The notes under the pieces: model-generated
What the model was told of the DNA's origin: nothing
Databases searched by the model: none
The model's input: only the letters and a program-made list of their open reading frames with translations
Position numbers and translations under genes: made by a program
Shown: positions 50,059 through 58,080 of the stretch, piece by piece
How positions within the stretch are numbered: position 1 is the first letter of the stretch
How the letters are laid out: every line of letters begins with the position of its first letter
NCBI RefSeq assembly: GCF_024397855.1
Contig: NZ_CP073343.1
Location: forward strand, 4,030,001-4,094,000
Source of the DNA: Marinomonas rhizomae
GTDB taxonomy: Bacteria; Pseudomonadota; Gammaproteobacteria; Pseudomonadales; Marinomonadaceae
Direction: 5' to 3'
Length of the DNA: 64,000 nucleotides

Positions 50059-50955
50059 ATGATTCGCAAAGATATGTTTTTGGCGCTGATTATCATCATC
50101 GCCTGGGGCTTTAACTTTATTGTCATGCGTTGGGGGCTGGACGAGCTCACGCCGATGATGTTGGGCGGATTACGCTTCCTCGTTATAGGTATGATTGGTT
50201 GCTTCTTTTTCTCTCGCCCTAATACACCGCTGCTTTGGTGTATTGGTTATGCCTTATCATTGAACTTCGGCCAATTTGCTTTTTTATTCAGCGCTATATC
50301 TTTCGGAATGCCCGCTGGCCTAGCTTCTTTAGTGCTGCAATCCCAAGCAATTTTCACTCTATTATTCGCTATCTTATTGCTAAAGGAAGCCGTGCGACCT
50401 TATCAAGTGCTCGCCATTGGTATCGCTATTGGTGGCTTGGCGGTCATCGGATTGGACAATGAAGACTCCACCATGACAGCACTTGGTTTTGGCTTAACTT
50501 TAGCCGCAGGATCTAGCTGGGCAATGGGTAATATTTTCACTAAAATCATTAGTCGAAAAGGCTACGATGCCAACCTAAACCTAATTGTTTGGTCGAGCTG
50601 GATTCCGCCAGTCCCTTTCTTTATATGTGCCTACTTTATTGATGGCGGCGATGTCATGTGGAGCAACATCATTGAACTAAGCTTTAAATCCATAGCGTCA
50701 CTTGCCTACCTATCGCTCTTTGCTACCTTGGCTGGCTATGGTTTGTGGAGCTATTTGTTGTCTCGTTACCCTGCAGCAACCGTAGCACCGTTGACCTTGG
50801 GCGTACCTGTGGTCGGATTAACATCAGCTGAAATTTTTCTGTCTGAAACGGTTAGCGCTATGCAATGGATAGGGATTTTGATCGTATTAGTAGGGCTAAT
50901 GCTAAACACATTCGGCGGCCGCTGGTTAAAGAAAGTTAGCCAGCGCACCGCTTGA
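50059..50955 (+). CDS. EamA-family (DMT) exporter
   Basis: 298 residues with ten predicted helices in two EamA repeats (IAWGFNFIVMRWGLDELTP in the first, GFGLTLAAGSSWAMGNIFTK in the second). Closest in style to the E. coli O-acetylserine/cysteine exporter EamA (YdeD); that substrate is only suggested. AAGGA lies 6 nt before the ATG. Divergent from the response regulator at 49095-49766. Confidence 0.9.
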   Translation: MIRKDMFLALIIIIAWGFNFIVMRWGLDELTPMMLGGLRFLVIGMIGCFFFSRPNTPLLWCIGYALSLNFGQFAFLFSAISFGMPAGLASLVLQSQAIFTLLFAILLLKEAVRPYQVLAIGIAIGGLAVIGLDNEDSTMTALGFGLTLAAGSSWAMGNIFTKIISRKGYDANLNLIVWSSWIPPVPFFICAYFIDGGDVMWSNIIELSFKSIASLAYLSLFATLAGYGLWSYLLSRYPAATVAPLTLGVPVVGLTSAEIFLSETVSAMQWIGILIVLVGLMLNTFGGRWLKKVSQRTA

Positions 50956-50979
50956 AGTCGTTTTGAAATTGAAGGTAGG

Positions 50980-51810
50980 TTAATCTTTTCGATCTTGTTG
51001 CGCGTCGATTTTATCCGCAAGACGTGCGACTTGAGCTTGTAACTCAGAAATTTGTGTTACCAAGGCTTGGTGATTGCTCTCTTGATTCTCGTGCTCTTCT
51101 TCTGCTGTTTCGCGGGTCATGACATCTAACATCACACCCACCATCATGTTCAAAAACACAAAGGCGGTTAGGAATATGAAGATGATGTAGAAAACCCAGC
51201 TAAACGGATACACTTCCATGGTTTCGTACATCACATCCGTCCAATCTTCGAACGTTGCTACACGAAATAATGTCAGCATTGAGATGGCAATATCACCCCA
51301 AAGCGTTTCATTTACTTGATGGAAAAAGATCGAGCCGACCGCTGCGAAGATGTAAAAAATGATAAACATCAACAAGGCAATGTAGCCCATTTTTGGGATG
51401 GCTTTTAGCAAGGCGTTAATCAAGAAACGCAGATCAGGAATGATAGACACCAGACGTAACACTCGGAACACACGCAGTAGACGTGCGACAAGAATCATTT
51501 CGGTCTCTGATATTGGCATCAAACTGCCAACAACAATCACGGTATCAAAGATATTCCAAGGATCTTTAAAAAAGCGACGCTTATCATCACAGGCGATAAA
51601 ACGAAGTGAGAGCTCAACTAAAAAGAAAACAGTAATAAAGTTGTCGAGAAAATTAATGGCTTTATCAATACCGTAAGGCAAAGAATAGGTTTTAGCGCCA
51701 ACCGTTAATGCGGCGACCACAATAATGCCAATAATAAAGCCCTGAAACCACGGGCTGCGCTCTATGCGCTTTATCTTGGCAAACCAACTTTCAGAATGAT
51801 TCATTTCCAT
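50980..51810 (-). CDS. Voltage-gated cation channel (BacNav type) with acidic filter
   Basis: 276 residues, six helices. S4 has arginines every third position (R110, R113, R116, R119). The pore loop reads TLFRVATFEDWTDVMYE with the filter TFEDWTD (186-192). The C-terminal heptad stretch (LVTQISELQAQVARLADKID, 250-269) is the tetramer coiled coil found in bacterial sodium channels. NavAb has TLESWSM; the extra Asp at positions 189 and 192 match those engineered into calcium-selective CavAb (TLDDWSD). So it may pass Ca2+. The alternative ATG two codons later is equally possible. Confidence 0.9.
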   Translation of the reverse strand: MEMNHSESWFAKIKRIERSPWFQGFIIGIIVVAALTVGAKTYSLPYGIDKAINFLDNFITVFFLVELSLRFIACDDKRRFFKDPWNIFDTVIVVGSLMPISETEMILVARLLRVFRVLRLVSIIPDLRFLINALLKAIPKMGYIALLMFIIFYIFAAVGSIFFHQVNETLWGDIAISMLTLFRVATFEDWTDVMYETMEVYPFSWVFYIIFIFLTAFVFLNMMVGVMLDVMTRETAEEEHENQESNHQALVTQISELQAQVARLADKIDAQQDRKD

Positions 51811-51936
51811 GCTTTTCTACACCTAATATGCAACGATCTCGACAATAAACACCTGAAACACTGACAGGAGTCGCCATATTAAGTTCATATCATAAAGAAT
51901 AAAAGCAGAAGCGAGATAAGTTACAGCACTTGATGG

Positions 51937-52212
51937 TTAAGTCCGCTTAACGCGCACCACTTTCATAATTTCAACTGGAATTCCCGCGACCATTTCTTGA
52001 GTCGGGTAATAGGTGAGATTCACACGAGCACCGCGTAAGGTGCGATATTTGCCTTGGCGTTTAAAGCGAAATGGGACATCGTAGCCTTCGATCATTAAAG
52101 TGTGTAGCACCCAGTCTTCTTGAGGGCGTTGGGCATGAGATTTTACTTTCAGCGCATCGGAATGAATCAGCGCATCATTGTTTTTTAACAAAGACTCAGG
52201 ATCGGATTTCAC
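51937..52212 (-). CDS. Conserved-looking small protein, unknown
   Basis: 91 residues, GTG start with AAGGA upstream. Soluble, basic. The C-terminal half (HTLMIEGYDVPFRFKRQGKYRTLRGARVNLTYYP) reads like a small beta-rich domain. No known family recognised. Monocistronic between the channel and the MscS-like gene, both on the same strand. Confidence 0.65.
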   Translation of the reverse strand: MKSDPESLLKNNDALIHSDALKVKSHAQRPQEDWVLHTLMIEGYDVPFRFKRQGKYRTLRGARVNLTYYPTQEMVAGIPVEIMKVVRVKRT

Positions 52213-52299
52213 GAGAGATTTCCTTTCTTAAAGATCAAAGCATCTTAGTATGACACAAAGATCTGAAATCTTAAAAAATTGTTTACTTTTTGCTCAACT

Positions 52300-52863
52300 T
52301 TAAGAAATAGTACTTTGCTGCTCTACTTTATCTTCTGGGGTTCCTGACTCTTTAAATTGACTCATTGCCTGTGCGGCTTCTCGGCTTTCAAAACGCACAA
52401 CTGCTTTTTGTAGAATCAAGCTATTAGGGTAAGTCACTACATCGCCAGATAGCCGATGAATGATCACATGAAAAGACGATATTTCCATAATTTGCCCCAA
52501 AATCTCATCGTCTTTATCGACCACCTTTACCCAATCTCCTACTCGATAAGGAAAACTGAAAAAGATAATTAAACTCGCTGTGATGTTGCTTAAAATGGAC
52601 CACTGAGCGAATAGCGCCACGCCTACAACGGCAAAAACAGACGAGAAAAAGATCGCCAACTGTCCATAACCAATCCCTAGTACCAAGCAAACCAACATAA
52701 CAAAAGTCGCGGTAAAACCAAGATTTAGCATTTTCGAAACGTAGGTTATTCGCACTTCGTTGGCGAAACTCTTTTGCCCCAACAACCTTACCGTCGACTT
52801 TAAAATACGAGACACAATGACATAAGCCACCACTAATAAAGCGATTAAGCCAATCTGAACCAT
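52300..52863 (-). CDS. Small MscS-like mechanosensitive channel
   Basis: 187 residues. Three membrane helices, the third continuing into the MscS beta domain (LIIFFSFPYRVGDWVKVVDKDDEILGQIMEISSFHVIIHRLSGDVVTYPNSLILQKAVV), which is the core signature. It lacks the large C-terminal vestibule domain of E. coli MscS (286 residues), so it belongs to the short MscS-like group. AGGAG precedes the start. 24 bp after the AEC transporter gene, probably co-transcribed. Role: pressure relief on osmotic downshift. Confidence 0.88.
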   Translation of the reverse strand: MVQIGLIALLVVAYVIVSRILKSTVRLLGQKSFANEVRITYVSKMLNLGFTATFVMLVCLVLGIGYGQLAIFFSSVFAVVGVALFAQWSILSNITASLIIFFSFPYRVGDWVKVVDKDDEILGQIMEISSFHVIIHRLSGDVVTYPNSLILQKAVVRFESREAAQAMSQFKESGTPEDKVEQQSTIS

Positions 52864-52887
52864 TACGCTTTTTCTCCTAAAACGAAT

Positions 52888-53775
52888 TTATAAAACATAG
52901 AACAACACACCAGGAATAATCCCCACACTCATCAAATTACTGATCAACACAATCGATGCCACTTTATGAGGCTCCTGCTGATAAAGCTCGGCCACCATGT
53001 AATTCAACACCGCTGGCGGTAAACAAGCAAAGATAAGTAAGTAGGCGAAATTCTCTGGTGACATACCAACGACGTAATACCAAATGACAGCAATAACCAG
53101 ACCACTTAATGGACACAAAAAGCCGCTAATCACACCCAGTTTCCATTCACTAAAGTCGACATTCGTCATACGAACGCCGAGCGCAAATAGCATCAGAGGA
53201 ATAGCGATTTGCCCCATCATATCAACGGATACTTTGACTGCTGGCATAACCGTCCAACCTTGTAGGCTCCATATTAAACCTAATATCGTCGCGATGATCA
53301 TCGGCATTTTCAGCACATTAAGAAGGTTGGTTTTTGGATTAAGTAAATACATACCAACGGTAAAATGTAGCAAGTTTTCGGTGAGGAATAGCACTACCGC
53401 GATCGGCAAAGCGGATTCACCAAAAGCCAGTACAATCAAAGGAATCCCCAAGTTGCCGCTATTGTTAAACATCATTGGAGGAACTAAGGTTTTAGGCGAA
53501 ATTTTTAGCCACTTACATAACGGCCAAACCAGTAAACCTGACCCCAATACCACCACAGTAGCGGCAATGATCAAATCCACATATAAGGCAATATGGAACT
53601 CTTTCGAGGCCATAACAGAAAAAATAAGCGCGGGGCAAAAAACACTGATATTTAAGCGGTTCGCCACCGTCATGTCCGTAGGGCGAACTCGTGCATATAA
53701 AAACGCCACCAGCACGATACTGGCCAAAGGGAAAACCGTATTAAAAATTTGTAAAAATAACGTCGAAGTGTCCAT
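52888..53775 (-). CDS. AEC-family transporter
   Basis: 295 residues with ten helices of the auxin-efflux-carrier fold: MLFALGVRMTNVDF in the middle, MFNNSGNLGIPLIVLAFGE and LPPAVLNYMVAELYQQEPHKVASIVLISNLMSV near the end. Bacterial members often carry malate/malonate or amino acids. AGAGG is 6 nt upstream. Between the second sugar-binding-protein gene and the MscS-like gene on the same strand. Confidence 0.9.
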   Translation of the reverse strand: MDTSTLFLQIFNTVFPLASIVLVAFLYARVRPTDMTVANRLNISVFCPALIFSVMASKEFHIALYVDLIIAATVVVLGSGLLVWPLCKWLKISPKTLVPPMMFNNSGNLGIPLIVLAFGESALPIAVVLFLTENLLHFTVGMYLLNPKTNLLNVLKMPMIIATILGLIWSLQGWTVMPAVKVSVDMMGQIAIPLMLFALGVRMTNVDFSEWKLGVISGFLCPLSGLVIAVIWYYVVGMSPENFAYLLIFACLPPAVLNYMVAELYQQEPHKVASIVLISNLMSVGIIPGVLFYVL

Positions 53776-53843
53776 TAATAGCCTCTTTCACGAAGGGCAT
53801 TAGCTTAACGCCCTGCCAACAAAAGACCAAGATGGATTAAAAA

Positions 53844-54836
53844 TTAGTTTTTCTCTATTAACGTTGAAGGAATCAAAATAAAACGCTGAGCAACGTCTTT
53901 GCCTTTTAATAAATCCATACCAATTTCAATGGCTTTTTCCGCCATAGGAATAGGACGCTGGACAGCAGTAGCAATCCAAGGGTTCCCCTTTTGCTTAATA
54001 ATCTCGGCCGCAAATGGCGCACCGTCAATCGACGCCAGCACAAATTCGTCGCGTTTGGCTTGTTGCGACGCCTGTAAAGCACCAAATGCCGTTGGATCAT
54101 TAATGGTAAATACCGCGTCAATGTGAGGGTATTCTTCCATCAAATACGTCATGGCTTCCATTCCGCCTTCAACGCTGCCAGTACCGTTCATTCGGTCACT
54201 CAACAGGGTAATTTGCGGGTATTTATTCAATGCGGATTTACAGCCGGCGACTCGCTCTATAACAGACGATACTAAGACACCATTAATAATAACGAAATTA
54301 CCTTGGTAACCAATTTTCTCGGCCAGTTTTTCACAAGCAATAGCACCAGCCTGTACATTGTCTGTGGTAATGGTGGCATCTGCACCTTGTGCATTAACAT
54401 CCACAGCGATCACTTTAATACCTGCTCTTTGTGCTTTAGCGACAACGGCGGCAACCTTGTACTCATCCGCGGCGGTTAAGACGATCAAATCGACTTTTTG
54501 CTCGATGAAGTCATTGATTTGACCAATTTGTCGTTGCCAATCATACGCATCTGAGCGAATCAGCATTTTAACGGGCGCACCCGTTAACTCTTCCGCTTTT
54601 GCAGATACAGTCTCCACCAGCTGAACAAAATAAGGATTCCCCAAATCGGCTACGCTAATACCAATTGATTTAAGGGGTTGCCGCTCTGAAGATTCCGGCT
54701 CTGAGGATTGAGAGGCCAAAGGAGAAAGCGAAACGGCGACAATCGAAACCGCCAATAGGCTTGGCATTAGGCGATAGCCTTTCCAAAGCTGTCGTGCTTT
54801 CTGAAAACTCGACATTGACTGTTTAATTAGGCTCAT
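53844..54836 (-). CDS. Second sugar-binding protein of the frc operon
   Basis: 330 residues. N-terminal hydrophobic export signal (about 22-45; no lipobox), then a type I periplasmic fold of the RbsB kind (SIGISVADLGNPYFVQLVETVS, LIVLTAADEYKVAAVVAKAQRAGIKVIAVD, AVFTINDPTAFGALQASQQ). Different from the FrcB-like protein at 56895-57926. It may offer the same permease a second sugar, or a sensor ligand. Strong Shine-Dalgarno (GGGGA). Confidence 0.88.
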   Translation of the reverse strand: MSLIKQSMSSFQKARQLWKGYRLMPSLLAVSIVAVSLSPLASQSSEPESSERQPLKSIGISVADLGNPYFVQLVETVSAKAEELTGAPVKMLIRSDAYDWQRQIGQINDFIEQKVDLIVLTAADEYKVAAVVAKAQRAGIKVIAVDVNAQGADATITTDNVQAGAIACEKLAEKIGYQGNFVIINGVLVSSVIERVAGCKSALNKYPQITLLSDRMNGTGSVEGGMEAMTYLMEEYPHIDAVFTINDPTAFGALQASQQAKRDEFVLASIDGAPFAAEIIKQKGNPWIATAVQRPIPMAEKAIEIGMDLLKGKDVAQRFILIPSTLIEKN

Positions 54837-54857
54837 GTTGTTTCCCCTGATGAAAGG

Positions 54858-54897
54858 CCGCTATTTTGCCCTACCTGATGGCAGATAAAAATAGCGG
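54858..54897 (-). terminator. Intra-operon hairpin after frcA
   Basis: CCGCTATTTT and AAAATAGCGG pair over 10 bp with a 20-nt loop, between frcA and the second binding-protein gene. Probable partial terminator or stabiliser. Confidence 0.6.
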
Positions 54898-54903
54898 TTT
54901 GGC

Positions 54904-55701
54904 TTAGGCCGCTTCTTCCTCTGACTCACCAACTGCCATGGCACCCGTCATAATGGCGACGGCGTCCGACATACTATGGGTCTGAGGTGTCACAATCGCC
55001 GCGCGCTTACCCAACCGATGGATATGGATACGGTCGGCCACTTCGAATACATGCGGCATATTGTGACTGATCAAGATAATGGGCAATCCACGGTCACGAA
55101 CCTCTTTGATCAAGTTCAATACTCGGCGAGACTCTTTAACCCCAAGTGCTGCTGTTGGCTCATCCATGATCACCACCTTGCTGCCAAACAAAGCAGAGCG
55201 AGCAACCGCTACACCTTGGCGCTGACCACCAGAAAGCGACTCAACGGCTTGGCTAATATTTTGAATAGTCATCAAACCCAGCTCGGTCATTTTATCCTTA
55301 GCGCGGCGCTCCATTTCTTTTTTATCAAGCATACGGAAAACCTTGCCTAAAATACCTGGCTTTAACAACTCGCGTCCTAAGTATAAATTATCGGCAATGT
55401 TTAACGCTGGCGATACTGCCAAGTTCTGGTAAACCGTTTCGATACCTAATGCGCGAGCTTCCATTGGGGAAGAGAAATGCACCGGCTTGCCATCCAACAA
55501 GATTTCCCCTTCGTCCGGAATCAAAGCGCCAGACAAGGCTTTTATCAATGAAGATTTTCCGGCGCCGTTATCGCCAATGACCGCTAATATTTCACCTGGA
55601 TAAAGTTCAAAATCAGCATGATCAATCGCCGTAACACTGCCATAGCGTTTTACCAAATTCTTCGTTTGTAACACGGGAGTTTTATCGTATTGAGCTACCA
55701 T
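54904..55701 (-). CDS. frcA: Sugar ABC transporter ATPase (FrcA-like)
   Basis: 265 residues, a single ABC domain: Walker A GDNGAGKSS, signature SLSGGQRQGVA and Walker B VVIMDEPTAAL. Most sugar ATPases of this type (RbsA, MglA) have two domains; FrcA has one, which helps the assignment. The ATG shares a base with the frcC stop (TAATG) and has GAGGG upstream. Fructose, mannose and ribose are the known substrates of the Sinorhizobium system. Confidence 0.88.
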   Translation of the reverse strand: MVAQYDKTPVLQTKNLVKRYGSVTAIDHADFELYPGEILAVIGDNGAGKSSLIKALSGALIPDEGEILLDGKPVHFSSPMEARALGIETVYQNLAVSPALNIADNLYLGRELLKPGILGKVFRMLDKKEMERRAKDKMTELGLMTIQNISQAVESLSGGQRQGVAVARSALFGSKVVIMDEPTAALGVKESRRVLNLIKEVRDRGLPIILISHNMPHVFEVADRIHIHRLGKRAAIVTPQTHSMSDAVAIMTGAMAVGESEEEAA

Positions 55702-56783
55702 TATGCTGTCCCTCTTCGGATCCACTGATCAACACCAACGGCGACAATAATCAAAATACCGACGGTGAACTCTTGCCACAACACATCGACACCCGCGAGT
55801 GCCAAACCATTACGAAATACGCCAACAACCAATGCGCCAATCAAGGTGCCATAGATAGACCCTCGACCACCAAACAAACTACAACCACCAATAACCACGG
55901 CTGTAATACTGTCTAAGTTTGTGGTGTAACCCGCTTGAGGGCTAACGGAACCAATACGACCAATCAACACCCACGCACCGATGGCACAAACCACACCAGC
56001 CAAAATATAAACCGAAAGCAAAATACGATCCGTACGAATACCCGCTAATTTTGCCGCTGCAGGATCATCACCCGTGGCATAAACGTGACGCCCCCACGGA
56101 GTCCAATTCAACGCGTACCAGATCACAAAAAAGATGCCCAGCATCAACAAAGAACCATACGTTAATCTGGCACCAAATACGTTGATGGTTTCACCCAACC
56201 ATTGCAATAAAGGCGCCGCCGCACTGATATCTTGAGAACGAATAGTTTCACTTTTTGAATACCACAAGTTCAAGGCAAAAAAGACGTTCCATGAACCAAG
56301 CGTTGCGATAAAAGGCGGCAACTTCATGCGCGTAATCAGCAAGCCATTAATAAACCCTGCAATCGCACCAACGCCAATACCGATCAACAAGGCAAGCCAA
56401 GCTTCAAAGCCATAATCCATCGCCATGCGCCCCATGACCACGGACGCTAACACCATGATGGCACCCACAGATAAATCGATACCCGCGGTTAAAATAATTA
56501 ACGTTTGAGCAACACCTATCACACCAATAATAGTGACCTGTTGCAGAATTAAAGACAGATTAAAAGGTGATAAAAAGCGATCACCGACAATCAAACTAAA
56601 GCAAAAAATAGCCAATAAAAGAACAATACTTGGCGCTGCAATTGGATAATGATGAAGAAACTTTTGGAAACGCTGCACAAAGGTTTCTTTACGCTCGAAC
56701 TTGGCAACATAGGTACTGGCTTGATCCGCAACTTTGTCGTGATCAAGCACCGCTGTAGACGGTTTTGTGTTGGTAGAACTCAT
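55701..56783 (-). CDS. frcC: Sugar ABC transporter permease (FrcC-like)
   Basis: 360 residues with about nine helices of the RbsC/BPD_transp_2 type (LTAGIDLSVGAIMVLASVV, GLLITRMKLPPFIATLGSW, GGCSLFGGRGSIYGTLIGALVVGVFRNGL). Long soluble N-terminus (about 45 residues) as in rhizobial FrcC. GGAG 6 nt upstream. Between frcB and frcA. Confidence 0.9.
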   Translation of the reverse strand: MSSTNTKPSTAVLDHDKVADQASTYVAKFERKETFVQRFQKFLHHYPIAAPSIVLLLAIFCFSLIVGDRFLSPFNLSLILQQVTIIGVIGVAQTLIILTAGIDLSVGAIMVLASVVMGRMAMDYGFEAWLALLIGIGVGAIAGFINGLLITRMKLPPFIATLGSWNVFFALNLWYSKSETIRSQDISAAAPLLQWLGETINVFGARLTYGSLLMLGIFFVIWYALNWTPWGRHVYATGDDPAAAKLAGIRTDRILLSVYILAGVVCAIGAWVLIGRIGSVSPQAGYTTNLDSITAVVIGGCSLFGGRGSIYGTLIGALVVGVFRNGLALAGVDVLWQEFTVGILIIVAVGVDQWIRRGTA

Positions 56784-56824
56784 AGACTACTCCAGAGAGG
56801 AAACATTGCGCTAGATAGAAAAAG

Positions 56825-56854
56825 TGCCGTTAGCCAAAAGCTCGACTAACGGCA
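56825..56854 (-). terminator. frcB-frcC intergenic stem-loop
   Basis: TGCCGTTAG and CTAACGGCA form a perfect 9-bp stem, 12-nt loop. Such hairpins after binding-protein genes protect the upstream mRNA and lower read-through, giving excess binding protein. Confidence 0.7.
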
Positions 56855-56894
56855 AATAAGGGCGCCTTCACACCCATCTATCATAAGAGATTGA

Positions 56895-57926
56895 TTAGCC
56901 CCAACACATGCTCAAGCCAGTTTTAGACGAAACAGATTGAACGCCTTTTACTGGCTCATCAGTAATGAGCTGAACGCCGGTATCGAAGAAATCTAGACCA
57001 TTTGATGCCGAAGGACGTGAGCCAGATTTAGCAAACTCAACAATCGCAGTGACGCCTTCAGAGGCCATTTTAAGAGGGAATTGCATAGAAGTAGCGCCTA
57101 TCACGCCATCTTTGATATTACGAACGCCTGGACAACCGCCATCAACAGAAACAATCAATACGTCTTTTTCAAGTCCGAACGATTTCAATGCTTCATACGC
57201 ACCAGCAGCAGCGGGCTCGTTAATGGTGTAAACCAAGTTAATTTCTGGATCTTTTTGAAGTAGATTTTCCATCGCACGACGGCCACCTTCTTCAGAGCCT
57301 TGTGTCACATCATTACCAACAATGCGAGGATCTGTTTCATCGCCCATTCGTTTTGGGTCTTTAAGATCAATACCGAAACCTTGTAAGAAACCTTGGTCAC
57401 GTGCAACGTCTACGGTAATTTGGCTGGTGCTCAAATCTAGCAAACCAATTTTCGCATCTTTGGCCTTATCACCCATTTTCGCTTTTGCCCACATACCAAT
57501 CATTTCACCAGCTTTGAAGTTATCCGTTGCAAAGGTCATGTCAGCTGCACTAGCAGGGCTTAAAGGGGTATCTAACGCGATAACAAGCAAACCTGCATCA
57601 CGTGCTTTTTGGATCGTCGGAACAATACCTGCGGTGTCGCTTGGTGTAATAAGAATGCCTTTCGCGCCAGCGGCGATTAGGTTTTCTACTGCTTGAACTT
57701 GAGTTTCATTATCGCCATCGTAGCGACCTGCAAAAGTACGCAATTCAACACCAAGCTCTTCGGCTTTTTGCTGTGCGCCTTCTTTCATTTTCACGAAGAA
57801 TGGGTTGGTGTTGGTTTTGGTTATCAAACCTATGATTGGGGTTTCTGCCATAGCGACAGTGGACAGTGTGCCTGCAGCCACTAGACAAGCCAGTTTCTTG
57901 TACGGAATACGATGCATGAATTTCAT
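56895..57926 (-). CDS. frcB: Fructose/ribose-type periplasmic binding protein (FrcB-like)
   Basis: 343 residues from the ATG at 57926. Signal peptide to about residue 28 (ending TVAMAETP), then [45 protein letters not shown], and [19 protein letters not shown], with the C-terminal MCWG tail typical of FrcB. GGAG lies 11 nt upstream. First gene of the transporter operon, immediately after the hybrid kinase on the same strand. The preceding 9-bp tandem repeat (58062-58079) may be a regulator site. Confidence 0.9.
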   Translation of the reverse strand: MKFMHRIPYKKLACLVAAGTLSTVAMAETPIIGLITKTNTNPFFVKMKEGAQQKAEELGVELRTFAGRYDGDNETQVQAVENLIAAGAKGILITPSDTAGIVPTIQKARDAGLLVIALDTPLSPASAADMTFATDNFKAGEMIGMWAKAKMGDKAKDAKIGLLDLSTSQITVDVARDQGFLQGFGIDLKDPKRMGDETDPRIVGNDVTQGSEEGGRRAMENLLQKDPEINLVYTINEPAAAGAYEALKSFGLEKDVLIVSVDGGCPGVRNIKDGVIGATSMQFPLKMASEGVTAIVEFAKSGSRPSASNGLDFFDTGVQLITDEPVKGVQSVSSKTGLSMCWG

Positions 57927-58061
57927 TATTTTTATAACTCCAATTTTTGTTTTTATTATTGGCAGCGATGCCATTCAAAAACAGATCCAGCCCCGACTCT
58001 GCTTTGATAAAACACTATGAAGATAAAAAACTAATGAATAATTTCATCATTTAATCTTTTT

Positions 58062-58079
58062 TTGTAATATTTGTAATAT
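58062..58079 (-). repeat. 9-bp tandem repeat upstream of frcB
   Basis: TTGTAATAT twice in tandem, in an AT-rich gap ending at the hybrid-kinase stop. Candidate site for the OmpR-type regulator at 60610-61344, but the 9-bp period is shorter than the usual 10-11. Confidence 0.4.
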
Positions 58080-58080
58080 T

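Noticed and set aside
53084..53803. 239-codon plus-strand frame opposite the AEC transporter
   Set aside because: Long, but antisense to a clear ten-helix transporter, and its translation has no coherent hydrophobic or domain pattern.
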